Shown: positions 1 to 6,694, numbered from the stretch's first letter. The stretch is DNA of 6,694 nt from an uncultured Collinsella sp. (GCA_900545835.1 URBB01000104.1:1-6694), one strand, 5' to 3'. Notes: generated from the letters alone by a model not told the origin. Made by a program: numbers and translations.

Positions 1-43
1 CCTCTCTCCGTCGTCGGCAGCGTCAGATGTGTATAAGAGACAG
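1..43 (+). other. Nextera Read 1 adapter with i5 index (synthetic, not genomic)
   Basis: This is leftover sequencing-library DNA. Positions 11-24 match the Nextera Read 1 adapter stem, and 25-43 are the 19-base Tn5 mosaic end. Bases 3-10 (TCTCTCCG) sit where the i5 index belongs, and from memory they equal Nextera XT index S511. Bases 1-2 should read AC from the P5 arm but read CC, consistent with an error at a read end. Genomic sequence begins at 44. An ATG inside the mosaic end (27-29) opens a false plus-strand reading frame that begins MCIRDR. Confidence 0.97.
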
Positions 44-1058
44 ACTCCATGGGATCGTTGCCGTCGGGCAGCACCACGCAGCGAAGGTCCATCGAATCCT
101 GCTCGATAAACTGAATCGCGCGGCGCGCGGCCTTCTGTCCCGCGGCATCACCGTCAAACATATAGACGATGCGCTTGGCAAAACGGGTGAGCGTCTTAAC
201 ATGATGTTCCGTCAGCGCTGTGCCCAGCGTGGCGACGACGTTTTTGATCCCCGCCTCCCAGCAGGCGATGCAGTCGGTATAGCCCTCAACCACGATGGCG
301 GTATTTTGCGCGACGATAAACTCCTTGGCCCAGTTAAAGCCATAGAGGTTTCGCTTTTTATGAAACACGCTCGTCTCGGCGGTGTTGAGGTACTTAGGCT
401 GACCGTCACCCATGATGCGCCCGCCAAAGGCGATGTTATGCCCCTGCTCATCAAAAATAGGGAACATCACGCGGTCGTAAAAGCGGTCGGCAAGCTGTCC
501 GCGCCCGCGGCTGACAGCCACGTTGGCGTCGATCATCTCCTGCGGGGTAAAGCCCGCCTGCGACAGATGAGCCACCAACATGTTGCGACCCGGTGCAAAG
601 CCCAGACAGTAACGGCGACAGACATCGCCGCCCATACCGCGGCTGGCAAAGTACTCACGCGGCCGGCCGTCCTTACCGCGCATGAGCATGGTGTGGTAGA
701 ACTGAGCCGTCTCGGCGCATAGGTCGTAGATGCGAGCACGCTTGGTGCCACGCTCGCGACGGGCGCCGGTATCGTGTAGCTCAATGCCGGCACGATCGGC
801 AAGGTAGCGTATCGACTCGGGAAAGCTCAGGTTTTCGCGCTTCATAATATAGGTGAAGACGTCGCCGCCCTCACCACAGCCAAAGCAATGCCAAACCTGC
901 GTGGCAGGGATAATGTGAAACGAGGGGGTCTTTTCGCCGTGAAAGGGGCAGCAGCCCCAAAACTCATGGCCTCGGGGCTTGAGCTCAACCGTTTCCTGCA
1001 CGATGGCGACCAGGTCGGACGCAGCGCGTACCTGGTCTTTCTCCTCATCGCTAATCAC
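44..1058 (-). CDS. dnaG: DNA primase DnaG, N-terminal 338 residues (3' end cut off by the adapter)
   Basis: DnaG synthesises the short RNA primers for DNA replication at the fork, working with the replicative helicase. The zinc-binding domain comes first, with ligands C37, H40, C58 and C61 (CPFH...CFGC). The RNA polymerase core follows, with YDRVMFPIFD at 194-203, GGR at 212-214 and KYLN at 222-225. Next is the Toprim metal site: E258 in VVEGYTD, and D302 and D304 in FDGDAAG. The frame stays open to the adapter and ends at DPME (335-338). About 250-300 residues, including the helicase-binding domain, should be missing, since the family is usually about 600 residues long. I chose the GTG at 1058-1056 because an in-frame TGA lies two codons upstream and a strong ribosome binding site precedes it by 6 bases. 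The gene overlaps the ribF stop by 8 bases. The call is very secure; only the missing end is unknown. Confidence 0.95.
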
Positions 1059-2058
1059 GGATGCTCACCCCCTGCTCACCCAAGTTGTGGCGAATATCGT
1101 CAATATTACCCTCGACGGTCGCGATCAACTCGTCCAGCGAATCGAACGCGCGCGACGGGCGCAGCCAGCGCGTAAACGCCAGCGAGACGGACGCACCGTA
1201 CAAGTCGCCCGCGTACCCAATCAGATTAGCCTCCAGATGCGCCGAGGCGGCATCGTCGGCATACGTCGGCGGCAGGCCCACGTTAACGGCAGCGGGCCAC
1301 ACGGTATCGTCGACCAGCACAAGGCCCTCGTAAACGCCATCGGCAGGCACCTGAATGCCCTCGGGCACCTGAATGTTTGCCGTGGGAAAGCCCATGTCAG
1401 AGCCCTGATGACGGCCACCGGCGACCACGCCGCGCAGCATGTACGGACGACCGAGCAGTTCGGTGGCAAGCTCAACATGGCCCTGGCGCAGTTCCTGGCG
1501 AATACGGGTGGCGCAGATCGTCTGGCCATCAACGCACAGCAGCTCGTGGCCATAGACATCAACACCGCGCTCGGCACCCCATACCTGCATCTCGGCAACG
1601 CCCGAAGCTCCGCCATGGCCGAGTCTAAAGTCGCTGCCCACGCGAATCGAGCGGATGTCGACAACACGCGACAACAGCGCCAGAAACCCGACATGATCGA
1701 GTGCCGCCACCGCGGGCGTAAAAGGAACGGCAACAACCGCATCGACCCCGGTGAGAGCCAGGGCATGCAGGCGGTCGGCCGTCGTCATCAGTTTTTGAGC
1801 GGGCGAAGGACTCACCACGATGTCCGGATCGGGATCGAAGGTGACAACAACTGCGAGGCAGTTATGGGCACGGGCGTCGCGAACCACCGCGTCAATAAGT
1901 TCGCGGTGTCCCCGATGCACGCCATCGAACACGCCGATGCCAATCGAGGCAGCACCTAAACGCCCGCACCCATCAAACGCGGCGGCGGGAACGATGCGCG
2001 CCTCGCCCGACTCGCCCGCGAAAAAGATACGCGCGAGCTCGTGGGGGGCCAGCATCAT
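1051..2058 (-). CDS. ribF: Bifunctional riboflavin kinase / FAD synthetase RibF
   Basis: RibF phosphorylates riboflavin to FMN and then adenylylates FMN to FAD in the cytoplasm. The N-terminal nucleotidyltransferase domain carries GVFDGVHRGH at 42-51, VGSDFRLG at 140-147 and the TRIR signature at 184-187. The C-terminal kinase domain (about 203-325) carries GFPTAN at 223-228 with T226 and N228, NVGLPPTY at 259-266, and E276, the expected catalytic base, followed by DLYG at 285-288. Both active sites look intact. At 335 residues it is slightly longer than the usual 305-320, mostly from about 15-20 extra residues before the first motif. The start overlaps the truB stop as ATGA. A second ATG follows directly at 2055-2053 and is better spaced from the weak ribosome binding site, so either could be used. 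Departures from the family pattern include DFRLG for DFRFG, and N278 and G281 where His and Asp are common. Its stop overlaps dnaG by 8 bases. Confidence 0.95.
   Translation of the reverse strand: MMLAPHELARIFFAGESGEARIVPAAAFDGCGRLGAASIGIGVFDGVHRGHRELIDAVVRDARAHNCLAVVVTFDPDPDIVVSPSPAQKLMTTADRLHALALTGVDAVVAVPFTPAVAALDHVGFLALLSRVVDIRSIRVGSDFRLGHGGASGVAEMQVWGAERGVDVYGHELLCVDGQTICATRIRQELRQGHVELATELLGRPYMLRGVVAGGRHQGSDMGFPTANIQVPEGIQVPADGVYEGLVLVDDTVWPAAVNVGLPPTYADDAASAHLEANLIGYAGDLYGASVSLAFTRWLRPSRAFDSLDELIATVEGNIDDIRHNLGEQGVSIRD
1065..1073 (-). promoter_or_regulatory. Ribosome binding site of dnaG inside ribF
   Basis: Read on the minus strand, the sequence is AGGGGGTGA, which differs by one base from the strong consensus AGGAGGTGA. 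It ends 6 bases before the GTG start of dnaG. It lies within the last codons of ribF, so ribosomes finishing ribF stop next to the dnaG start. It decides the start choice for dnaG, because no other in-frame start fits. Confidence 0.85.
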
Positions 2059-2987
2059 CGAACACCGCCAATTGTCTGCGGAAACACGTGCTCCATCACA
2101 AAGCGACCGTCCTCAATGCGGGCAAGCGCCTTGAGCCCACCATCGAGCACCAGCGCAAACGGCGCCTTCGAAGCATCGAAGTCGATAAGCGCGCGGACAA
2201 CGGGAATGCGCCTGCCGCAGAGCAGGTCATCGGCAAGGTTGCCCGGCAAGTCGACACGCGTGGCGCCCAGGGCCGCGATGGGGTCCAACGCAAAGCCGGT
2301 CGCAGACTCGGGAGAGAGCTCCTCCACCGCGTGACAGACACCAATGGAAACCACGCCGGATGCCGTCCGGCGTAGCGCGGAAATGTGCGCGGCGCTATCG
2401 CACGCACGACCCAGGTCACGGGCAAGCGCGCGGATATAGGTGCCCTTACTTACCGAGAATGCCACGGTCCAAACACACGTATCGGCCTCGCCGCTCATGG
2501 CGATCAGATCGGCGGCATACACCTCGACGGGACGCGGGGGCAGGTCAACGGCATTGCCCTCACGCGCAGACTTGTACGCGCGAACGCCGTTGACCGAGAT
2601 GGCCGAGAACGCCGGCGGGACCTGCATCTGCGGCCCCAGCATAGCAGCCAGCTGTTCACGGGCGTAGGCCATGTCGTGCAGCTCGGGGGCAACGGAAACG
2701 GTGCGAGCGGCCTCGCCCTCCGCATCGTCGGTATTAGTCTCGACGCCAAACGAAATGTCGGCGACGTAGCTTTTCGTGTCGAGGGTGAGCATGCCCAGCA
2801 GACGCGTGGCCTGACCCACGCCCACCACCATGACGCCGGATGCCATGGGGTCGAGCGTGCCGGCATGACCGACGCGCCGCTCATGGAGGGCGTGTCGGCA
2901 TTGCGAAACCACGTCGTGGGACGTGCAGCCCACCGGTTTATCGACGGCGAGCAGCATATTCAATTGAGAAGGCGTACGACGAGCCAT
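2055..2987 (-). CDS. truB: tRNA pseudouridine(55) synthase TruB
   Basis: TruB isomerises uridine 55 to pseudouridine in the T-loop of nearly all tRNAs and also helps tRNA folding. The 310 residues match the family length. The conserved N-terminal block LLAVDKPVGCTSHDVV is at 12-27. The catalytic motif GHAGTLDPMASGV spans 40-52, with nucleophile D46. K72 and Y74 form the KxY motif, PPAFSAISVNGVRAY is at 124-138, and SKGTYIRALARDLG is at 180-193. A small PUA-like C-terminal domain follows from about 245. The ATG at 2987 is the first start after the upstream stop. The stop codon of the nrnA-type gene lies 15 bases upstream in the same frame, so the protein cannot begin earlier. Its ribosome binding site is poor (GGATGG, 3 bases before ATG). 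The 3' end overlaps ribF by 4 bases. M11 is a possible later start but would remove conserved-looking flanking residues. Confidence 0.95.
   Translation of the reverse strand: MARRTPSQLNMLLAVDKPVGCTSHDVVSQCRHALHERRVGHAGTLDPMASGVMVVGVGQATRLLGMLTLDTKSYVADISFGVETNTDDAEGEAARTVSVAPELHDMAYAREQLAAMLGPQMQVPPAFSAISVNGVRAYKSAREGNAVDLPPRPVEVYAADLIAMSGEADTCVWTVAFSVSKGTYIRALARDLGRACDSAAHISALRRTASGVVSIGVCHAVEELSPESATGFALDPIAALGATRVDLPGNLADDLLCGRRIPVVRALIDFDASKAPFALVLDGGLKALARIEDGRFVMEHVFPQTIGGVR
2063..2069 (-). promoter_or_regulatory. Probable weak ribosome binding site of ribF
   Basis: The minus strand reads GGCGGTG, one mismatch from GGAGGTG. It lies 4 bases before the first ATG of ribF (2058) and 7 before the second (2055). 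The spacing favours the second ATG, but coupling through the ATGA overlap with truB may matter more than the site itself. Confidence 0.45.
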
Positions 2988-3002
2988 GTACCATCCAAAA
3001 AG

Positions 3003-4046
3003 TTAGAGCTCGACGGTCACCGAAGCGGGATCCTCCCCCACCAGCTCGGCCAGCATGGGAAGTGCCACGGCGAGCGTCTCGCGAATCGTTCCGTTGTTGG
3101 TAAAGCCGGCGGCGGCATGATGCCCGCCACCGCCAAAGTTGGCAGCGATCTGGGACACATCGAGGTCACCCTTGGAGCGCAGGTTGCCGCGCACCTTGGT
3201 ATCGCCGTCGATGCCCTTTAAGAACAGACATACCTCGACGCCCATTACCGAACGCACCACATCGACCAGACCGTCACATTCATCCGAGGTGACGCCGCAG
3301 GCCTCAAGGTCGCTCTGGAAGGCATAGCTATACGCCACGCGCCCGTGCGCGACCGTCTTAATACGGCCCATGACAATAGACTTGAGGTGCAAAAACTCGA
3401 CGCGCATGCTCTGGTAGACCTCGAGCGCAACACGAGCCGGATCGGCACCATGTGCTACCAGGCGCGAAGCCGCGTGGAACGCGGCAGCATCGGCGTTCTG
3501 GTACTGGAAACGACCGGTGTCGGTCACCAAGCCGCACAGCAAGCAAGTCGCAACGCCATCACGGGCGACGATGCCGCAATTATCCAAGAAACGGTCGATA
3601 ATCATGGCGCAGGCCGCGGCATCGACACGCCTCAGGCTCAGCTCGGTAAACTCCTCGCGCGCCGGATGGTGATCGAAGCACACCACATGCTTGGAGCGAC
3701 GAAGTACCTCGGCCGAGTTGTTGAGGCGCTCGACGACCGGCACATCCACCGAGATAAACAGGTCCGGATTGCCGGTATACGCAGATGCGGGCACCAAGCG
3801 ATCGGCGCCCTCCATAAAGCGGTAGATGCGCGGCACCGGATCATCGTCTGCCAGCAGCAGCGCAATGTCCTTGTTGGGGAAAAACTTCATAAGCGATAAG
3901 CCCAGACCCAGCACGGAGCCCAGGGCGTCACCATCGGGAGACGTATGTCCCGAAATCGCAATGGAGGACGCACCCTCGATGAGCTCGAGGATGCGTCGCG
4001 TAATATCTGCAGACTCGCCAGCGGCGAGATCAGCGGAATTAGTCAT
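3003..4046 (-). CDS. nrnA: DHH/DHHA1 phosphoesterase, NrnA-like oligoribonuclease / pAp phosphatase
   Basis: Proteins of this family degrade 2-5 base RNA leftovers and, in many species, remove the 3'-phosphate of pAp from sulfur metabolism. The four metal-binding motifs of the DHH domain are all present: H34, D38 and D40 in SGHTSPDGDALGS; D101 in ISVD; D125-H126-H127 in FDHHP; and D176 in GLVTDTGRF. The DHHA1 substrate-binding domain carries GGGGHHAAAGF at 305-315. The length of 347 residues is slightly more than the usual 310-330, with a short polar N-terminus and a C-terminal tail. The start overlaps the rbfA stop by 8 bases and has a perfect AGGAGG site. Placement between rbfA and truB is the usual one for the nano-RNase of Gram-positive bacteria and supports the assignment. 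Whether it prefers nano-RNA, pAp or cyclic dinucleotide products cannot be told from the sequence. Confidence 0.9.
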   Translation of the reverse strand: MTNSADLAAGESADITRRILELIEGASSIAISGHTSPDGDALGSVLGLGLSLMKFFPNKDIALLLADDDPVPRIYRFMEGADRLVPASAYTGNPDLFISVDVPVVERLNNSAEVLRRSKHVVCFDHHPAREEFTELSLRRVDAAACAMIIDRFLDNCGIVARDGVATCLLCGLVTDTGRFQYQNADAAAFHAASRLVAHGADPARVALEVYQSMRVEFLHLKSIVMGRIKTVAHGRVAYSYAFQSDLEACGVTSDECDGLVDVVRSVMGVEVCLFLKGIDGDTKVRGNLRSKGDLDVSQIAANFGGGGHHAAAGFTNNGTIRETLAVALPMLAELVGEDPASVTVEL

Positions 4047-4449
4047 CTAAAGCTGCCTCCTGGGCGGCATCCGCTATGGGATAGCCGTCCTCGTCCTTTT
4101 CGATCGCCAGCGTGGCCGGAACGTTTTCCAGCGCACGCGTGATGCGCTCGGCCTCATCGGTCGAGCGATCGATGCGAAAATCGAGTTCGGGCGTGACACG
4201 CCAATCGAGCGAGCGAGCCAACAGGCTGCGAATACGGCCCTTGGCGCTGGCGAGCGCCTCCATGACCTCGTCGTAGCGGCTCGCATCGCACGACACGTAC
4301 ACGCGCGCGAACGAACGGTCCACCGCGACCTCGACCGCAGTCAGGGTAACCAGGTCGAGGCGCGGATCGGAAACCTCAAAGAGCAGGATATAACCGAGCT
4401 TCTCGCGAAGCTGCTCGCCCAGTCGGCGGGTTGCCTGCGTTTGCTTCAT
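4039..4449 (-). CDS. rbfA: 30S ribosome-binding factor RbfA
   Basis: RbfA is a small KH-fold protein that binds the 30S subunit and helps the late maturation of 16S rRNA; it is also needed for growth in the cold in studied species. The 136 residues match the family. The N-terminal helix leads to EVSDPRLDLVTLTAVEV (25-41) and then FARVYVS (47-53), which correspond to the family pattern of DPRL followed by A-VYVS. The second signature, LDWRVTPELDFRID, is at 81-94. The C-terminal tail from about 116 is acidic. The gene follows infB by 11 bases, a pairing found across bacteria, and RbfA and IF2 both act on the 30S subunit. Its 3' end overlaps the nrnA-type gene by 8 bases. Confidence 0.94.
   Translation of the reverse strand: MKQTQATRRLGEQLREKLGYILLFEVSDPRLDLVTLTAVEVAVDRSFARVYVSCDASRYDEVMEALASAKGRIRSLLARSLDWRVTPELDFRIDRSTDEAERITRALENVPATLAIEKDEDGYPIADAAQEAALDD
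4056..4061 (-). promoter_or_regulatory. Ribosome binding site of the nrnA-type gene inside rbfA
   Basis: The minus strand reads AGGAGG, the full consensus, 9 bases before the ATG at 4046. It lies in the last codons of rbfA, where it encodes part of the AAQEAA tail. It supports the ATG that overlaps the rbfA stop. Confidence 0.85.
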
Positions 4450-4455
4450 AGCGCT

Positions 4456-4462
4456 ACCCCCT
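4456..4462 (-). promoter_or_regulatory. Ribosome binding site of rbfA overlapping the infB stop codon
   Basis: The minus strand reads AGGGGGT, 6 bases before the rbfA ATG at 4449. Its first two bases are the last two of the infB TAG stop (4463-4461). A ribosome ending infB therefore sits on the rbfA binding site, which suggests termination-reinitiation coupling. The same AGGGGGT form is used at dnaG. Confidence 0.8.
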
Positions 4463-6645
4463 ACTCGGTACGGGCAACCTGGTCGATGCGGTAACCCTCG
4501 ATCTGGTCGCCGGGCTTGATGTCCTGGAAGTTCTCCAGGCCTATGCCGCCCTCGGAACCGCTCTTGAGGCTCTTAGCCTCATCCTTGTAGTGACGCATCG
4601 AGGCAATCTTGCCGTTGAAGACCACGATACCGTCGCGCACCAGGCGCACGGAATCGGTCGCGGCGATCTCGCCCTCTTCGACGCGGACACCGGCGGCGAT
4701 GCCGACTTTGGGCACCTTGAAGGTGTCCAGGACGGTCGCGGTACCCGTGGAGACCTCGACCTCGGTGGGCTTGAGCATGCCGATACGGGCAGCGTCGAGC
4801 TCCTCGAGGCACTTGTAGATGACGTCGTAGCAACGGATCTCGACGCCCTCGCGCTCGGCAGCGGAGCGGGCCTTACCGTCGGGACGCACGCCAAAGCCGA
4901 TGATGATGGCATTGGAGGCGTCTGCCAGGACGACGTCGGTCTCGTTGATGGCACCGACCGCGGAGTGGATCGTGTTGATGCGAACCTCGGACTGGTCCAT
5001 CTTGTCGAGCGAATCCTGAAGGGCCTCGATGGAGCCCTGGACGTCGGCCTTGATGATCAGGTTGAGCTCCTTGACCTCGGCGTCGGCGATGGTCTCGAAG
5101 AGGTTCTCGAGCGTGACGTGCTTCACGCGGCTCTGCTCCTCGATACGGGCCTTGAGCGAACGCTCATCGGCCAGGGCGCGAGCCTCACGCTCGTCCTCGA
5201 ACACGCGGAACTCGTCGCCGGCGTTGGGCACGGACTGCAGGCCCAGGATCTCAACGGCGTCGGAGGGACCGGCCTCGGTGACGGCGTTGCCCTTGGGGTC
5301 GAGCATGGCGCGGACGCGGCCGTAGGTAAGGCCGGCAACCAGCGTATCGCCCACGTGCAGGGTACCGCGGGTCACGAGCACCGTGGCAACCGAACCGCGG
5401 CCCTTGTCGAGCTTGGCCTCGAGGACGTTACCGGAGGCAAAGGTGTCGGGGTTGGCCTTGAGCTCGAGCACGTCGGCCTGGAGCAGCACGGTCTCGAGCA
5501 GGTCGTCGATACCGATCTTCTGCTTGGCCGAGATGTTGACGAACATGTTCTGTCCGCCCCACTCCTCGGGGATGATGCCGTACTCGGTGAGCTCCTGGCG
5601 CACGCGGTCGGGGTTGGCACCCGGCTTATCGATCTTGTTGACGGCGACGACGATGGGTACGCCGGCGGCCTTGGCGTGGTTGATCGACTCGATGGTCTGA
5701 GGCATGACGCCGTCGTCGGCAGCCACGATCAGAATGACGATGTCGGTCACCTTGGCGCCGCGGGCACGCATGGCCGTAAAGGTCGCGTGGCCGGGGGTAT
5801 CGATGAAGGTGATCTTGCGGTCGTTGATCATGACCTGCGAAGCGCCGATGGCCTGCGTAATGCCGCCCGCCTCGCCGGCAGCGACGCCGGTGTGACGGAT
5901 GGCGTCGAGCAGCGACGTCTTGCCGTGGTCGACGTGACCCATGACGGTGACGACCGGGGCGCGCGGCTTAAGGTCGGCGGGATCGTCGTAGAACGAGAAG
6001 GTGTTCTCCTCCTCGGGGGTGATGATCTTGATCTGGCGGCCCAAGTCGTCGGCAACGAGCTCGACGAGGTCGTCGGACATGGACTGCGTCATGGTAAGCG
6101 GCGTGCCCAGCAGGAACAGGCGCTTGATGATGTCGTTGGCCGGAACGTCGAGCGCCTCGGCAAGCTCCTGGACCGTAACGCCCTGGGAGACCTTGATGGC
6201 ATCGAGTTCCTCGGGGTTCACACCCTGGGCCAATGCCTCCTCTATCTTGCGCTCCTCCTGAGCCTTTGCGGCCTCGCGCTCGCGCTTCTCCTTGCGCTTC
6301 TTACGACGACCGGTGGACTCGCGAGAGGCCTCCTCGACGGCGGCACGAGCCTCCTCGAGCACCTTCTCACGGCTGTACTCCTCGGCCTCGCGCGCCATGC
6401 GGCTGTAGTGGTCCTCTTCGTTGCTGTGGCCGCCCTTGCGCTTTTTGCCCTTGCCCTGCTTGTCGGGGTTGGGGAAGTCCATGCCGGCAGCGACATTGTT
6501 GCTGGCGTTGGTGCGATGGCTATGCGGACGGCTCTCGGAGGCGTTGCGCCCGGAATTGTTATCGGAGGCGTTGCGATCATTACGACGGCCACCGCGACGG
6601 TCGTTGTTGCCGCGACGGTTACCGCGCTCGGCGGCGCGCTCGGCC
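4461..6645 (-). CDS. infB: Translation initiation factor IF-2, C-terminal 727 residues (5' end cut off by the adapter)
   Basis: IF2 is the GTPase that brings initiator fMet-tRNA to the 30S subunit and promotes 50S joining. Residues are numbered from the first whole genomic codon. Positions 1-75 are a disordered Arg/Asn/Gly-rich segment, followed by a charged helical stretch (about 80-140). The IF2-N domain is at about 155-206. The GTPase domain follows, with GHVDHGKT at 236-243, GGITQ at 260-264, DTPGH at 282-286, NKID at 336-339 and SAK at 372-374. Domain II spans roughly 404-490, domain III about 507-600, and the fMet-tRNA binding C-terminal domain about 630-727. The true N-terminus is missing; by comparison with full-length bacterial IF2, perhaps 100-250 residues are lost. 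The apparent start ATG at 6674 is adapter sequence, and the ten residues MGSEMCIRDR it adds are false (the last codon mixes adapter and one genomic base). Some normally conserved residues are replaced (A265, V654, H685 and G699); see findings. Confidence 0.97.
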
Positions 6646-6694
6646 CTGTCTCTTATACACATCTCCGAGCCCACGAGACCGGAGCCTATCTCGT
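6646..6694 (+). other. Nextera Read 2 adapter with i7 index and start of P7 (synthetic, not genomic)
   Basis: Positions 6646-6664 are the reverse complement of the Tn5 mosaic end, and 6665-6679 are the Nextera Read 2 stem. Positions 6680-6687 (CGGAGCCT) sit at the i7 index; from memory this is Nextera XT index N720. The final bases ATCTCGT begin the P7 flow-cell arm. The order and orientation match a read running through its insert into the adapter. Read on the minus strand, this block supplies the false IF2 start. Confidence 0.97.

Larger units (their letters stand above)
44..6645 (-). other. Probable single operon infB-rbfA-nrnA-truB-ribF-dnaG
   Basis: Six same-strand genes follow with spacings of 11, -8, 15, -4 and -8 bases. 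No hairpin followed by a T run fits in any junction. The promoter is not in the window; in related genomes it lies upstream of nusA or its neighbours, before infB. Whether dnaG also has its own promoter inside ribF cannot be decided by eye. Confidence 0.75.

Noticed and set aside
27..722. Plus-strand open frame of 231 codons starting at the left end
   Set aside because: Its start codon is in the Tn5 mosaic end of the adapter, and the rest is antisense to dnaG.
979..1959. Long plus-strand open frame of 326 codons opposite ribF
   Set aside because: It lies opposite a clearly conserved ribF, shows no recognisable domain and reads as an antisense shadow typical of GC-rich coding DNA.
2353..2373. 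Perfect 8-base inverted repeat with a 5-base loop inside truB, resembling a terminator stem
   Set aside because: It encodes the conserved RRTASGV stretch of TruB, has no T run after it on either strand and lies mid-gene; the symmetry is explained by codon use.
2832..2843. 12-base direct repeat of the sequence at 2353-2364
   Set aside because: Both copies encode the tetrapeptide ASGV with the same codons, so this is chance from coding constraint.
2385..3221. Plus-strand open frame of 278 codons spanning truB and the 3' end of the nrnA-type gene
   Set aside because: It crosses two real genes on the other strand, has no motif and no credible ribosome binding site; it is a GC-rich shadow.
44..6645. 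Search for a novel defence, mobile or biosynthetic system
   Set aside because: All genomic sequence is accounted for by six conserved housekeeping genes with intact motifs and at most 15 bases between them.
1..6694. Tn5 mosaic ends at both borders taken as a composite transposon
   Set aside because: The ends carry Illumina stems, index sequences and the P7 start, there is no transposase gene, and the flanks show no 9-base target duplication.

Overview
The window is a 6,602-base stretch of bacterial DNA (44-6645) with Illumina Nextera sequencing adapters left on both ends (1-43 and 6646-6694). The adapters are synthetic. They cut the genes at both edges and create false start codons there, so 44-6645 is the only sequence to interpret biologically.

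The organism looks like a GC-rich actinobacterium. The style of the proteins and the gene order suggest class Coriobacteriia, and something close to Collinsella is my best guess. This rests on recognition of the proteins, not on a search, so the genus is tentative.

All the genes lie on the minus strand, and transcription runs from right to left: infB (partial, 6645-4461), rbfA (4449-4039), an nrnA-type DHH phosphoesterase gene (4046-3003), truB (2987-2055), ribF (2058-1051) and dnaG (partial, 1058-44). Gaps are 11 and 15 bases, and three junctions overlap by 4 to 8 bases. There is no room for internal terminators, so this reads as one polycistronic unit with translational coupling. No stretch of the genomic part longer than 15 bases is without a gene.

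The first five genes are the familiar infB-rbfA-nrnA-truB-ribF cluster. Its products act in translation initiation (IF2), 30S subunit maturation (RbfA), removal of nano-RNA and pAp (NrnA), tRNA pseudouridine 55 synthesis (TruB) and FMN/FAD synthesis (RibF). The less usual part is the left end, where the DNA primase gene dnaG overlaps the end of ribF by 8 bases, starts with GTG and has a strong ribosome binding site inside ribF. This places a replication gene directly in the translation cluster.

I see no mobile element, CRISPR array, RNA gene, phage gene, defence system or other novel system. The points worth a second look are the adapter artefacts, the ribF-dnaG coupling and several substitutions in IF2 at positions that are normally highly conserved.
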